A DNA stretch of 64,000 nucleotides from Pseudomonadota bacterium (GTDB taxonomy: Bacteria; Pseudomonadota; Gammaproteobacteria; JAADHS01). The stretch covers positions 1 to 64,000 of the forward strand of contig JAKACW010000017.1 in the NCBI GenBank assembly GCA_021821045.1. Direction: 5' to 3'. The position numbers and the translations under genes were made by a program. Under the pieces are notes generated by a model. That model did no database searches and had not been told where the DNA came from. It was given only the letters and a program-made list of their open reading frames with translations. Positions 25,306 to 34,155 of the stretch are shown piece after piece (position 1 is the stretch's first letter; every line of letters begins with the position of its first letter).

Positions 25306-26129
25306 TTGATTTAGAGAAACTCATCGCCAGCGCCAACAAACTCGATCCGCTCCCGGATGCGGTTTTGCGACTTGTCGAGCTGCTGCAGAAGCCGGAAGTG
25401 GAACTCAAGGAGATTGAACGCGCCTTCGCCGCGGACGGCGCACTCACAGCGCAATTGCTGCGCCAGGCCAACTCCGCCAGCAGTGCCGCCGTCAACAAAA
25501 TCGGCACGGTGGAGGCTGCCATCGTGCGCCTCGGCCTGGACAGCGTTCTGGCCCTGGCCGTGGGTGCCGCGGCGCAAACCCATCTCAATGCCGCGGCCGC
25601 GCAGTACGGACTGTCCGAGGGAGAGCTATGGCGTCACGGGCAGTACGCGCGGCTGGCGATTGACGGCATGCGCCGGCTGTTGCGCGTAAAAATTCCGCCG
25701 GAAGCCCAGACCGCGGCCCTGCTGCACGATATCGGCAAGGTCGTCATGGCCCGGTTTCTCAAACCGGAAGTGCTAGCTATTCTCCATGAGGCGGACAACA
25801 GCGATGTCGCCGTCAGCCTGGCGGCCGAACGGGAAGTGCTCCAAGTTCATCATGGCGAACTCGGCGGCCTGATCGCCCAACGCTGGCAGCTGCCGGACCA
25901 AATCGTGCGCGGCATTATTTATCATCACACGCCGGAAGAATGTACCGAGATCGACAACAGAATCTGCCACTTGGTATGCATGGCCAATTGGATTGCCAAC
26001 GCCGCAGCGGCGACCCATGCGAATCAAGCTATCGCCGAGCCGATCCCCGCGTCAGCGGAGGTTCTGAAGATCTCCCGCGAGCAAGCGGACCAGTTGATCC
26101 AGTACGTGTTGCGGGAATACGCGGGCTGA
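25302..26129 (+). CDS. HDOD-domain signalling protein
   Basis: A protein of about 275 residues made mostly of an HDOD domain (about residues 8-210). Visible are the N-terminal helical repeat LPDAVLRLVELLQKPE, the VEAAIVRLGLDSVLALAV segment, and LLHDIGKVVMARF, a partial HD motif. HDOD proteins usually signal rather than catalyse. The GTG overlapping the cheR stop is the best start, with no separate ribosome site needed. It is convergent with the oxidase locus that begins at 26152. Confidence 0.88.
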   Translation: MIDLEKLIASANKLDPLPDAVLRLVELLQKPEVELKEIERAFAADGALTAQLLRQANSASSAAVNKIGTVEAAIVRLGLDSVLALAVGAAAQTHLNAAAAQYGLSEGELWRHGQYARLAIDGMRRLLRVKIPPEAQTAALLHDIGKVVMARFLKPEVLAILHEADNSDVAVSLAAEREVLQVHHGELGGLIAQRWQLPDQIVRGIIYHHTPEECTEIDNRICHLVCMANWIANAAAATHANQAIAEPIPASAEVLKISREQADQLIQYVLREYAG

Positions 26130-26151
26130 GCGTTCCGTGCCAGGTCCGCGG

Positions 26152-26556
26152 TTAGCTTTGGTCGTTTAGTTGCGGCTCAACGTCCAGCCCAAAGGTCAGC
26201 TCAGCTTGCTCTTTGCCAACACGCAACTGAACGACCAACGGTTGACGAATAGGATCCTCGACGCGAATCGCGCGCCGATAAACACCCGTATGTCCATCCT
26301 GAATCGCTTGACTCCAAGTCGCGCTCGCCGCGCGAACAGACACCACCGCGTTAGGCACCGGAATGCCGCGGGCATCGTTCAGAATCACCCAAAACTCGTT
26401 CATACCCGCCACGGGCGGCGCCGGACGGGATTCAATGCGAACCGTAATGTCACGCCATTTTTGGCTCGGTATAACGTAACGTGGGCCGTCCTCGCCGCAT
26501 CCGACAAGCGCCACACACATCATCGCCATGAGCGCAGAAATGCCTAGAATTCGCAT
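26152..26556 (-). CDS. FixH/YtkA-like lipoprotein of the oxidase locus
   Basis: A 134-residue exported lipoprotein: signal peptide with lipobox ALVGC (Cys20), then an immunoglobulin-like domain (about 35-130) with the FixH/YtkA pattern MNEFWVILND...GIPVPNAVVSV...GVYRRAIRV. FixH/CcoH helps cbb3 oxidase assembly; a YtkA-like role in metal or membrane-protein handling is the alternative. It is the last gene of the minus-strand unit that starts at 34762, and its ATG overlaps the stop of the preceding cytochrome by one base. Confidence 0.6.
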   Translation of the reverse strand: MRILGISALMAMMCVALVGCGEDGPRYVIPSQKWRDITVRIESRPAPPVAGMNEFWVILNDARGIPVPNAVVSVRAASATWSQAIQDGHTGVYRRAIRVEDPIRQPLVVQLRVGKEQAELTFGLDVEPQLNDQS

Positions 26557-26873
26557 CAGTCCGGTTTAGCGTGATTTTGCAGGTATTCAATCACCCGCTT
26601 GAATTCGGGCTCCAACAACCCACCGTAGCCCTTAACCACTCGGTAGTTTTGCATACGGTGAACGATACCGGGCCACTCCGATCGCGTGTGCATATCGGGC
26701 CGGGGGGGAACGTGACACCCAATGCACTTGCTCATCACCAGTTTCGCGCCCGCCGACTCGGGTTCGGGCAAGTCAATATCAATCGGCGCGCGCTGCTCGG
26801 CGGTTGGCTTCTCGCAGCCGGCGAGGACCACTGTCAGTAGAATTACTGCTATCCGATGCGTCACTTTAGTCAA
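26556..26873 (-). CDS. Small one-heme cytochrome c lipoprotein
   Basis: A 105-residue lipoprotein cytochrome. The lipobox VLAGC (Cys20) anchors it on the periplasmic side. A single CIGCH motif (about 50-54) binds heme c, and the distal ligand may be Met in HRMQNYRV (about 73). The reading begins with TTG overlapping the previous stop (TTGA); a GTG three codons later is the alternative. It probably passes electrons within the oxidase complex. It is one of four stand-alone c-type cytochromes in the locus. Confidence 0.85.
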   Translation of the reverse strand: MTKVTHRIAVILLTVVLAGCEKPTAEQRAPIDIDLPEPESAGAKLVMSKCIGCHVPPRPDMHTRSEWPGIVHRMQNYRVVKGYGGLLEPEFKRVIEYLQNHAKPD

Positions 26874-27298
26874 TCCGTGGATGAATGGTCGGACGCTCCG
26901 TCACCGCGCTTGTCATCCGACGACTTGCGCGGCGGCACGCTGAACAAACGCACCATGTAGTAAACGAAGATCGAACCGACCGTCACATAAACGATCGCCG
27001 CACCGAAGCCCCAATTGATCCACTCGCGCTCATAGCCGGGGCGATCGCCCCAGAACGGGAAACTCAAGCCGATGGCAACTAACAGCACGACGACAATGAC
27101 GGCGATAAACCACTTGGGAATGTTGTGCTGGGACTCGGGCACCTTTTCGAGAAGCTCCCAATCCTCCAGCCCGCGTTTGGTTAAGCGCTCTTCGTCAGAA
27201 GCATAACCAAAATGATCCTTGCTCTCTTCGCCCCATTGAACTTCCGTGGGTTTCAATTGCTCTTTAACCGTTCCCGCGTTGCGCGCCGACAATTTCAT
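26870..27298 (-). CDS. Two-helix membrane protein resembling the heme-less N-terminus of CcoP
   Basis: A 142-residue protein with a charged cytoplasmic N-terminus (1-60) and two membrane segments (about 62-82 and 98-118). NIPKWF at the start of helix 1 recalls the PLPKWW signature of cbb3 subunit CcoP, and FPFWGDRPGY follows the helix. No CxxCH motif is present, so it carries no heme. The gene at 35111 has a similar layout (PLWGQRP after its first helix). It may be a structural replacement for CcoP, with hemes provided by separate cytochromes. Confidence 0.5.
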   Translation of the reverse strand: MKLSARNAGTVKEQLKPTEVQWGEESKDHFGYASDEERLTKRGLEDWELLEKVPESQHNIPKWFIAVIVVVLLVAIGLSFPFWGDRPGYEREWINWGFGAAIVYVTVGSIFVYYMVRLFSVPPRKSSDDKRGDGASDHSSTD

Positions 27299-27300
27299 GA

Positions 27301-28626
27301 CTACCGTCCCCCGATAAAGTGATGCACCCGAAAGGTATCCTGCCAGCCGTCATCCGTCGTCACCCGCACGAGGAAAGGCGTCAGCCCATCCCGCAACTGC
27401 TGTGAATCAAGATTGAGTGTGACGTCGGTTCGGCCCGCGGTTGCGAATTCCACGCGTTCGCGATCGAGCGTGTACGCGCCGTCGGGCAGCCCTTCCACGC
27501 TGATTCGAGCCGCCGTCGGATAATAAAACTTGGAAGCCAGATTGATCCGATACTCGTTGATCTGCGCGCCATGGTGCACCTCGGAGCGATACACGGTGTA
27601 GTGATAGCCCTCGTATGTGCCCAAGCCCCACACGAACATCACCGCCCCCAAAGCCATCCACGGCGACGTCCATATCAATCGATTCTTCAGTCCCGACAGA
27701 CCAGTGCGGGCGTTGGCGATATCATCCCGGCGATTCGGACCAAACGCGAAGCTGAGCAACCCCGGGCCGCCGTTTTTCTTGGCCTGCAGCGTGCTGCACG
27801 CCGTAACGCACTCGCCGCAGTTGATGCAGGTATCGAAAACGTTGGTCTTGCGCGGATCGATATCGATAAAACACGACGTCACGCAGTAGTTGCACTTGCG
27901 GCAAGCGTCGGAGCGGGACTCATCGTAGGCGATGTGCAAAGTCTCTTTGGTTTTGAAAATGTGCTGCCAGACCTTGTAAATGCACATGAAGCGGCACATG
28001 AAGTGCCGGATGAACACGATGTCGAGAAAAATGATCAGCACGAAAACCGTGTAGATCCAGTGCAGGGAACCGGCCAGGCGCGCGTCGTCTTGAAACGTGA
28101 TAAACGACCACACCACGTCCGGCGTATAAAAGTAGAACAGCGGAATCAGCGCCAGCGCCATCGATACCGACAAGAAAATGAGGCCGAGGGCGAACCAATT
28201 GAACCAGCGATCTTTGTCGCGGGAGATCTTCATGGGCTGGCCGTCCAGCATCACTTCGGCTCGCTTTCCCAGCAGCCGTCGCGTTAGCAGGTTGGCCCAT
28301 TCGGAAAACGTATTCTGCGGGCACGCCCACCCGCAAAACACGGTGCCGGCGATCGAGTACAGCGCCACCAGCGCCGAGGCGACGAAGAACCAGAATCCGA
28401 ACACGATGAAGAAGTCTGAAAACCAAATCTGGCGGTCGAGCACCACGAAAGCGCCGTCAACCGGGTCGATGCGAAACAGCCCCGTAATCGGGATCAACAG
28501 GGCCAGCAAAATCATGCCCCACTGCACGCTGCGGCGATACCAATGTAGACGCTGCGATGGTTGCCGCGGCGCCTGCACCGCAACCACCGGAATTTGCGCT
28601 AAAGTCTTGTTAATATTAGAAGTCAT
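27301..28626 (-). CDS. ccoG: CcoG/RdxA/FixG-type membrane ferredoxin
   Basis: A 441-residue inner-membrane protein of the cbb3 assembly family that handles copper or electrons. It has about five membrane segments. CGWACPQNTFSEW (about 97) and two [4Fe-4S] sites CRKCNYCVTSC (about 241) and CINCGECVTAC (about 268) match the family, as does a C-terminal immunoglobulin-like domain from about residue 345 to 440. In classical operons ccoG leads ccoGHIS; here it is followed by heme-less, cytochrome and FixH-like genes, and no ccoI is seen. Confidence 0.92.
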   Translation of the reverse strand: MTSNINKTLAQIPVVAVQAPRQPSQRLHWYRRSVQWGMILLALLIPITGLFRIDPVDGAFVVLDRQIWFSDFFIVFGFWFFVASALVALYSIAGTVFCGWACPQNTFSEWANLLTRRLLGKRAEVMLDGQPMKISRDKDRWFNWFALGLIFLSVSMALALIPLFYFYTPDVVWSFITFQDDARLAGSLHWIYTVFVLIIFLDIVFIRHFMCRFMCIYKVWQHIFKTKETLHIAYDESRSDACRKCNYCVTSCFIDIDPRKTNVFDTCINCGECVTACSTLQAKKNGGPGLLSFAFGPNRRDDIANARTGLSGLKNRLIWTSPWMALGAVMFVWGLGTYEGYHYTVYRSEVHHGAQINEYRINLASKFYYPTAARISVEGLPDGAYTLDRERVEFATAGRTDVTLNLDSQQLRDGLTPFLVRVTTDDGWQDTFRVHHFIGGR

Positions 28627-28676
28627 GGTGTTTTCTCGTCCCGCAAGACTACCACAATTTGCAGGGCTTTTGATAG

Positions 28677-31343
28677 CTAGCCTTCGGCGCTTTTGCCGCC
28701 GGGCGACTCTGGCGTCAGCCTGCGCAGAGGATCAATACGCTGCAGTCGCTGCAAAACCTCGGCGGCGGGCTCGCTTCGGCCCAAGCCCTCCAAGGTGCGC
28801 CACAACGCTTCCAGAACCTCGGGATGCTCCGGCGCTACCTTGAGGATCGCCTCGATGGCGTCCAGGCGCCCGATGTCGGGACCCGTTTCCGATACTACGC
28901 TGAGCAGCATCTCATCCGCCAGCTGATATGAGATCCACTGATCCGCCGGATTCGCCTCATAGGCAAGGCGGAGTAATCTCAACGCTTCGCCTTGCCGACC
29001 GCTGAGCCGCATGTGCCAACTTCGCACCGCCAAATCCGTTCCGATGAAGGCGCGCTCGAACGGTTCGCGTGCAGCCTCGGGCAAATCAAACTCCTCCACA
29101 ACGTTCCTCAATAGCGGACGCTGCTTGAGCAGAAAATCAAGAACGCTTTTGACGTCAATCGCCCCACCGTAGCGGGCGGCGGGCAAGCGGTACTCGACTT
29201 GCGGCCACCACTCGTCTTGTATGGGCCCTGAATCGGTGACGATAGTTCCCCAATACCGGCCAAGCCACGTCCAAGGACCTTCTCCACCGGTAGCGCCGGC
29301 GATCTGCTCCGTCGACATCCGCGAGAGCGCACCCTGCATCGCCCTTCCCCAGTCGACGTCCGCACCATTGGTTCCCACCATGGCCAGGCGAAATCCGTCG
29401 ACAAAAAGCGCGTTGCGTGGGAAGGCCTGCGCAAAACTTCGCAGCACAATTTCGAGCGACTTAACGTCGAACTGGTTAACAGCCAACCACTGGGCAAACA
29501 CGCCGTTCTCGTTGAGATGATCACGGGCGCGCTCGAACTGTTGAACGGAAAGCAGGGTGCTGCGCCCAACCAGATCGGGATGGAACAGATCGCCGACGAT
29601 GACGTCGAAGCGCCCGGCGTCGGACTTTAGGAACCGGCGGGCATCGTCGCGAACGATCTCGGCCTTTTCCATAACACCACGGTTGCTCGTCGCGAAGTAA
29701 GTTCCAGCCGCTTCGATCGCGCCGGCGGCAAGCTCCACGGCGGTGATGTTAAGTCCGTCGAAGTCCAACGCGGCGGACGCCGAGATTCCAGTTCCCAATC
29801 CGAGCAGCAACACGTCCCGGGGTTGTGGGTGCAGCAGCAACGGGAGTCTGACTTGGTTGCGCTGCGAGGTCACCGCGCTCGGCGCCGTGGACGCATCCAT
29901 GCGCTGCAGGTCCGACAACAGCAGGCGCTGGCCGTCGGCCTGTTCGACGACGTGAGTCACGGCGATCGCATCCTCGTTGACCCAGCGTTGTTCAGTGCCG
30001 GCAAGGGTATGCGGCAACAGTTTCGCCGCAGCGGGCAGCGACACGACCGGCACCGCGATTGCAACGAGGGGAACCGCCCCAAGCCACAACCTTCTGTCGT
30101 CAACCCAGTACATGCCGGCGGCGAACAGGATCAGGCTCGCGATGACGATGGACGCGGCGCTGCCCACTCCCGGCAATAGAGCGAACGCTGTCACCGCCGC
30201 GCCCAAGGCGCCACCCAGACAGTTCGCACCATAAAGCTGCGCCGCCGCCCGCGGTGAATCGCCGCTGCGCCGCACCAGCAGCGGGAGCCAGGCACCAAGC
30301 ACCAAGGTTACCGGCAAGGTCACCAGCATCAACAGCCCGCCCTGCGCCATGAGCGCACCATCCAGAGTTTGAAATTCCGCGCCATCGGCCCAAGTCCCGA
30401 CGGCGGGCAGCACCCACAGGCTTAACAGTGCGAAGGAACTTGCGATCAGCGGGAAAATCACTCCCCACCGTTCCACCCAGGGTCGCCGGGCCAGAAAACT
30501 GCCCAAACCGATGCCAATAAGATAGACGCTGAGGATCACCGCCAGCACGTATTCCGTGCGCAGCAGCACCATGCCGTAAAGACGCACCCACGCCACTTCC
30601 AGCACAAGCGCCGCGCAGCCAATGCAACCGTAGGCGATCAAGGTGCCGATGGCCGGATGAGAGTCCGAGTTCGTCGCGCCATTGGCTGAAGCCGCTCGCT
30701 GCTCCGGCCGATCGATCCGCCGACTCAAGGCCAGCGCGCCAATCCCAATGCACACCCCGGCACCCGCGGTACCGATGACACTGACCGTCCATCCCAGGCC
30801 CGGCAGCAACACCAGAGGCACCAATGCTCCGAGCGCGGCGCCGACGGTATTGGCGCCGTAGACATCGGCCAGGGGCAACTCAACGGAGCGCGCGGCCGAT
30901 ACCACCATGGGAAACACAAAGCCCATCCCAAACGTCGGCACGCTGAGCACCAGCACAGCGGCGATCGCTTGGGCGCCGTGCCACAGACCGACCGAGCCGC
31001 CGCTGGTGAGTTGGAATAGCCCGGCGTCGAGCGAAGACTGAATCGGCGGCAGCAACAGGGCGAAGAAGGCGATGGCGATCTCGATGACGCCGAATAGAAA
31101 AAGCGGCTTTGCGATCCCGCCCACGCGACGCTGGGCCACGATACTGCCCGCGCCCAACCCCAACATGAAGGCAATGGTCGTAACGGCCACGCCGAAAATA
31201 CTGACCCCAAATACCGTGGCCAGCCAGCGCGCCCACAGCACTTGGTAAACCAGCGCGACGGCGCCGGAGACAAAGTAGAGACTCAGCAAACCAAGTCGGC
31301 TGACTAGGGCGGAAGGGGGCGCGACGACTAAGGCGTGGTTCAC
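28677..31343 (-). CDS. Multi-pass membrane protein fused to a spermidine-synthase-like domain
   Basis: An 888-residue protein starting with GTG. Residues 1-480 contain about 12-14 membrane segments of the type that precedes spermidine-synthase-like domains. Residues about 510-690 are a Rossmann methyltransferase-like domain with the SAM loop LLLGLGTGISASAALDF (about 537) and IVGDLFHP (about 603). The C-terminal 150 residues look helical, TPR-like. Such proteins are widespread but their substrate is not established; polyamine synthesis is unproven. It sits inside the oxidase unit, 28 bases after 31372-31761 and 50 bases before ccoG. Confidence 0.75.
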   Translation of the reverse strand: MNHALVVAPPSALVSRLGLLSLYFVSGAVALVYQVLWARWLATVFGVSIFGVAVTTIAFMLGLGAGSIVAQRRVGGIAKPLFLFGVIEIAIAFFALLLPPIQSSLDAGLFQLTSGGSVGLWHGAQAIAAVLVLSVPTFGMGFVFPMVVSAARSVELPLADVYGANTVGAALGALVPLVLLPGLGWTVSVIGTAGAGVCIGIGALALSRRIDRPEQRAASANGATNSDSHPAIGTLIAYGCIGCAALVLEVAWVRLYGMVLLRTEYVLAVILSVYLIGIGLGSFLARRPWVERWGVIFPLIASSFALLSLWVLPAVGTWADGAEFQTLDGALMAQGGLLMLVTLPVTLVLGAWLPLLVRRSGDSPRAAAQLYGANCLGGALGAAVTAFALLPGVGSAASIVIASLILFAAGMYWVDDRRLWLGAVPLVAIAVPVVSLPAAAKLLPHTLAGTEQRWVNEDAIAVTHVVEQADGQRLLLSDLQRMDASTAPSAVTSQRNQVRLPLLLHPQPRDVLLLGLGTGISASAALDFDGLNITAVELAAGAIEAAGTYFATSNRGVMEKAEIVRDDARRFLKSDAGRFDVIVGDLFHPDLVGRSTLLSVQQFERARDHLNENGVFAQWLAVNQFDVKSLEIVLRSFAQAFPRNALFVDGFRLAMVGTNGADVDWGRAMQGALSRMSTEQIAGATGGEGPWTWLGRYWGTIVTDSGPIQDEWWPQVEYRLPAARYGGAIDVKSVLDFLLKQRPLLRNVVEEFDLPEAAREPFERAFIGTDLAVRSWHMRLSGRQGEALRLLRLAYEANPADQWISYQLADEMLLSVVSETGPDIGRLDAIEAILKVAPEHPEVLEALWRTLEGLGRSEPAAEVLQRLQRIDPLRRLTPESPGGKSAEG

Positions 31344-31371
31344 GGCGTTCCCCGAAAAAATGCGGCGCGGA

Positions 31372-31761
31372 CTAGTACGGATAGAACCAGACGACGGCCA
31401 CCACCGAATGCGCGATCGCCAGTGTAACGCTCAGGCCGGCACAGACCATGTGGGGAACAAACAGTGGTTTGCCATAAACGCCAGTGGCAATTCCAAAGTA
31501 TGCGGTCAAAAGGAGCAGCACCAGCAGCGAGATGCCCATCAGAAACATGATCTGGTGCTTTTCTTTCGTCGTCAGTTCATTGGATTGACGACGCTCTTCT
31601 TCAATCGCGTGAAACCCCTCCAACACCTGGGCCGCTTCCGCGGCCGTTTGGCCCTCTTCCTTCGCGGTTGCTTTTGCGGGTAATACCATCGCGCCTAAAC
31701 ATAGAGCAACGAGGACCAAGAAAGTAGAAAAATTGAATCCGCCGGTTCTTATGAATGACAT
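31372..31761 (-). CDS. Three-helix membrane protein with a histidine pair
   Basis: A 129-residue protein that I do not recognise. A signal-anchor (about 10-30) is followed by an acidic, helical linker (35-70) and two membrane segments (about 69-90 and 98-127). The last helix carries His at both ends, HMVCAGLSVTLAIAH, spaced 14 residues apart, a pattern compatible with heme b ligation but not proof of it. It is between the 95-residue gene and the spermidine-synthase-like gene in the same unit. Confidence 0.6.
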   Translation of the reverse strand: MSFIRTGGFNFSTFLVLVALCLGAMVLPAKATAKEEGQTAAEAAQVLEGFHAIEEERRQSNELTTKEKHQIMFLMGISLLVLLLLTAYFGIATGVYGKPLFVPHMVCAGLSVTLAIAHSVVAVVWFYPY

Positions 31762-31771
31762 GCCGGATCCG

Positions 31772-32059
31772 TCACCGGTTAAGGGTTTCGTCAGGCTCGG
31801 GCGGCTGCGCTTGTTTGGGCTGTTCGGCGCGCCGGGTTGCGAACCGCCAGTACAGAAACGCCATCAGAATGAAGGGCGATAACACCACTGGGAGCAAAAA
31901 GAGAAAGATGGCCCACGGGGTTTCGATCGTCACATGCAGGTAGCGATAACTGTCGAACGCGAAAGCCTCACTCGATGTCAAAACAAGAACCAATGCCATA
32001 GCGGATGGCGGCAACCGAAGGCCGCGACGAGATATGGGAGATTGTTTGGCAAACAACAT
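31772..32059 (-). CDS. Small membrane protein of the oxidase locus
   Basis: A 95-residue protein: N-terminal signal segment (about 18-34, ending AFA), a short periplasmic stretch YLHVTIETPW, one membrane helix (about 48-68, FLFLLPVVLSPFILMAFLYW) and a proline-rich cytoplasmic tail. A GGAG site lies 9 bases upstream. No family is recognised. It sits 5 bases from the FGE-fold gene and 10 bases from the next gene, so it belongs to the same transcript. Confidence 0.6.
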   Translation of the reverse strand: MLFAKQSPISRRGLRLPPSAMALVLVLTSSEAFAFDSYRYLHVTIETPWAIFLFLLPVVLSPFILMAFLYWRFATRRAEQPKQAQPPEPDETLNR

Positions 32060-32064
32060 ACAAC

Positions 32065-33150
32065 CTACTCCGTTTTAGAAATCTCAGATGTCTGTGCGGC
32101 GTCGGCCGCGCAACGAAAGCCGAAAAAGTCCGACGCGTAGTGCGGCCATGAGTAATTGCGATGATAAGCCGCACTTGAAAACGGATCGCTCTTCCAGGAT
32201 CCGCCGCGCAGAACCTTGTAACGCTCATTGGTCGGGACCAGGTCGACAACCTTCATCGCCTGGTCGTGCGGGGTATTGGCCACGGCCACCTTGCCCTGAA
32301 ACAAACTGGCCGGCGCCGCCGATCCCTCGTAAGGCGTAAAGTCGTCAGCCATCCACTCATTGACATTGCCCGACATATCCATCACGCCATACGGACTTGC
32401 GCCTTGCGGATACCGAGTAACATCGGTGGCCGAACCCACGTTGTAATACGTGTTGAGTCGCTGGACATCCATTGTATCGCCCCACGGCCAGCGGCGCCCG
32501 TCGCTACCGCGCGCGGCCTTCTCCCACTCTTTCTCGGTGGGCAGACGTTTGCCGACAAACTGACAATAGCGTGATGCGTCGTACCAGGACACCATGGTTA
32601 CGGGTTGCAGCTCTTGCCCCTGACGGATCTTACCGCTCTCCCAATTCAAGGGTGGTCTATGTCCTGCGCGCACCACAAACCGCGCGTACTGCGCGTTGGT
32701 CACCGGATATTTATCGATGCGATACGCGTCAGTCGTCGCGACATGTTGCGGCTTATTCTCTTCGTTGGATCGGGCGAAATCCGTTCCCATGATGAACTCG
32801 CCGGCGGGAATATCGACAAGCGCGTCCAGATCCGCCCACATATCAGCGGGCAATAATGTATCAACCTCGTCGATCGAATACCCGACGACGGTGCGCGATG
32901 CAAACTCGTGGAGATCCTGGCGCTGTAGTTCTTCGCCCGCGGCGCGAATCTTGCTCGGCATTTCCGCCAGATCGTAGCCCGCCTTGCTCTTCATTTCCTC
33001 CATGCGATTAGACCCAAGCTTAACCACATGAATGGCGCCGCCGATCATGGCGGCCGCAACGCAAGTCACCAACGTTGCAGTCAAGTAACGCTTGCGCTGC
33101 TGGCGGGCGCCTTCGCTCTGGGGAACTCGGTAATTGGTCGTCAGTGCCAT
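32065..33150 (-). CDS. Membrane-anchored FGE/SUMF1-fold protein without catalytic cysteines
   Basis: About 361 residues. One N-terminal membrane anchor (about 24-42) places the FGE-sulfatase domain (about 110-355) in the periplasm. Signatures are DIPAGEFIMGTD, DKYPVTNAQYARFV, RLPTEKEWEKAARG, DMSGNVNEWMAD and LRGGSW...FGFRCAAD. The tyrosine/cysteine-rich active-site segment of true formylglycine-generating enzymes is replaced by KSDPFSSAAYHRNYSW without cysteine, so a binding or assembly role is more likely. Related NirV proteins accompany nitrite reductases. An alternative start at 33168 adds six residues. Confidence 0.85.
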   Translation of the reverse strand: MALTTNYRVPQSEGARQQRKRYLTATLVTCVAAAMIGGAIHVVKLGSNRMEEMKSKAGYDLAEMPSKIRAAGEELQRQDLHEFASRTVVGYSIDEVDTLLPADMWADLDALVDIPAGEFIMGTDFARSNEENKPQHVATTDAYRIDKYPVTNAQYARFVVRAGHRPPLNWESGKIRQGQELQPVTMVSWYDASRYCQFVGKRLPTEKEWEKAARGSDGRRWPWGDTMDVQRLNTYYNVGSATDVTRYPQGASPYGVMDMSGNVNEWMADDFTPYEGSAAPASLFQGKVAVANTPHDQAMKVVDLVPTNERYKVLRGGSWKSDPFSSAAYHRNYSWPHYASDFFGFRCAADAAQTSEISKTE

Positions 33151-33177
33151 AACTGTGAATACCCGCATCGAGGGGCG

Positions 33178-33648
33178 TCAGGCGGCGTCATTCTCGCCGA
33201 CTTCAGTCGTCGCCGCTTTTTTTTTGTAAACCAAATGCCGGGGCCGCCGGCCATACGTCTTTTTCGCAACGATTTCTCCGAACACGCCGCCGATGGCCGC
33301 GGCTTCAATGGCCACGATCACCAGCAGAATCCAATAGGGGATGGGCAGCAACATCATGCCATCGGGCACGCCCGACCCGTAGACGGCATCGAGGTAGCTC
33401 ACAACGCGCACAATGAGGGGAGAAAAGTAACACCAAATCTTCCCTCCCAAACCATAAATCAGAGAGACGGTTAGCCCCGCGAAGACGGGAACGAGAAAAA
33501 GATCGAGGATCCAGGCGGCGGAAAACGTGTAAGGGCCCATAAAAAACTCAAGCCGAACCCCCAAAAGACGATCTCCGAGGTAATTGACCAAAGCCCCAGC
33601 GCCAATGGACACGCAAATCATCACAACATTGAGTACGCGCTGGTTCAT
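33178..33648 (-). CDS. Four-helix membrane protein, unknown
   Basis: A 156-residue integral membrane protein with segments at about 5-25, 39-62, 65-85 and 100-122 and a basic C-terminal tail rich in Lys/Arg. No cysteine pair or clear heme-ligand pattern is visible. The ATG at 33648 has GGGGAG 9 bases upstream and is preferred to the adjacent GTG. Position between the cytochrome at 33655 and the FGE-fold protein suggests a membrane subunit or assembly factor of the oxidase. I do not recognise a family. Confidence 0.6.
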   Translation of the reverse strand: MNQRVLNVVMICVSIGAGALVNYLGDRLLGVRLEFFMGPYTFSAAWILDLFLVPVFAGLTVSLIYGLGGKIWCYFSPLIVRVVSYLDAVYGSGVPDGMMLLPIPYWILLVIVAIEAAAIGGVFGEIVAKKTYGRRPRHLVYKKKAATTEVGENDAA

Positions 33649-33654
33649 CACAAT

Positions 33655-34155
33655 TTACTCCCCGCTCTCCCCGTTTAGACTCTTGCCCGTTAATTTTTCA
33701 AACTCTCGATTCCGAGTCTCCTCAAGATACCAGTCCTCAACCTTGAGCGTGGCCATGTACGCGGCCAGGGTGCGGCGCTCCGTTTCTGGCATGTGCGCGA
33801 ATGACGGCATTCGATATTCCGCTTTCAACCGCGAAGGCAGTATTGCTTGCGGATCCGGCGCCGAAAAATAAGTATAGAACCACGTCTCGTCCTTCAGCGA
33901 CCCTAAACCGTCAAGCGGTGGCGCCGGCACAGCCTGCATCGGATCACGAATCGTCCACATCGCGTGGCACTTGCGGCATTCCAAATCCTTGATCAGCTTC
34001 TCGCCCGCCGCCCGTAGCTCAGGACTGGCAGTCGTATAAAAAGGAATCCGCCCTTGCTCTGGGTCAAAGTGCGAGGCCTTGAACGCATTGACAATCACGC
34101 CGCCGACGACCAACAACGCCACGCCGCCGAATATTACCTTCTCGCCCTTCTTCAT
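33655..34155 (-). CDS. Membrane-anchored one-heme cytochrome c
   Basis: A 166-residue cytochrome with an N-terminal membrane anchor (about 8-24) preceded by KKGEKVIFGG. The heme motif is CRKCH (60-64) and the distal Met is in YRMPSF (about 114), a class I cytochrome c pattern. Its anchor motif GEK-V-I-F-G recurs in the cytochrome at 40704 (QGEKILFG), so these two are probably paralogues. They could supply the heme c groups that CcoP carries in ordinary cbb3 oxidases. The gene is coupled to the CcoS-like gene by an ATGA overlap. Confidence 0.88.
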   Translation of the reverse strand: MKKGEKVIFGGVALLVVGGVIVNAFKASHFDPEQGRIPFYTTASPELRAAGEKLIKDLECRKCHAMWTIRDPMQAVPAPPLDGLGSLKDETWFYTYFSAPDPQAILPSRLKAEYRMPSFAHMPETERRTLAAYMATLKVEDWYLEETRNREFEKLTGKSLNGESGE

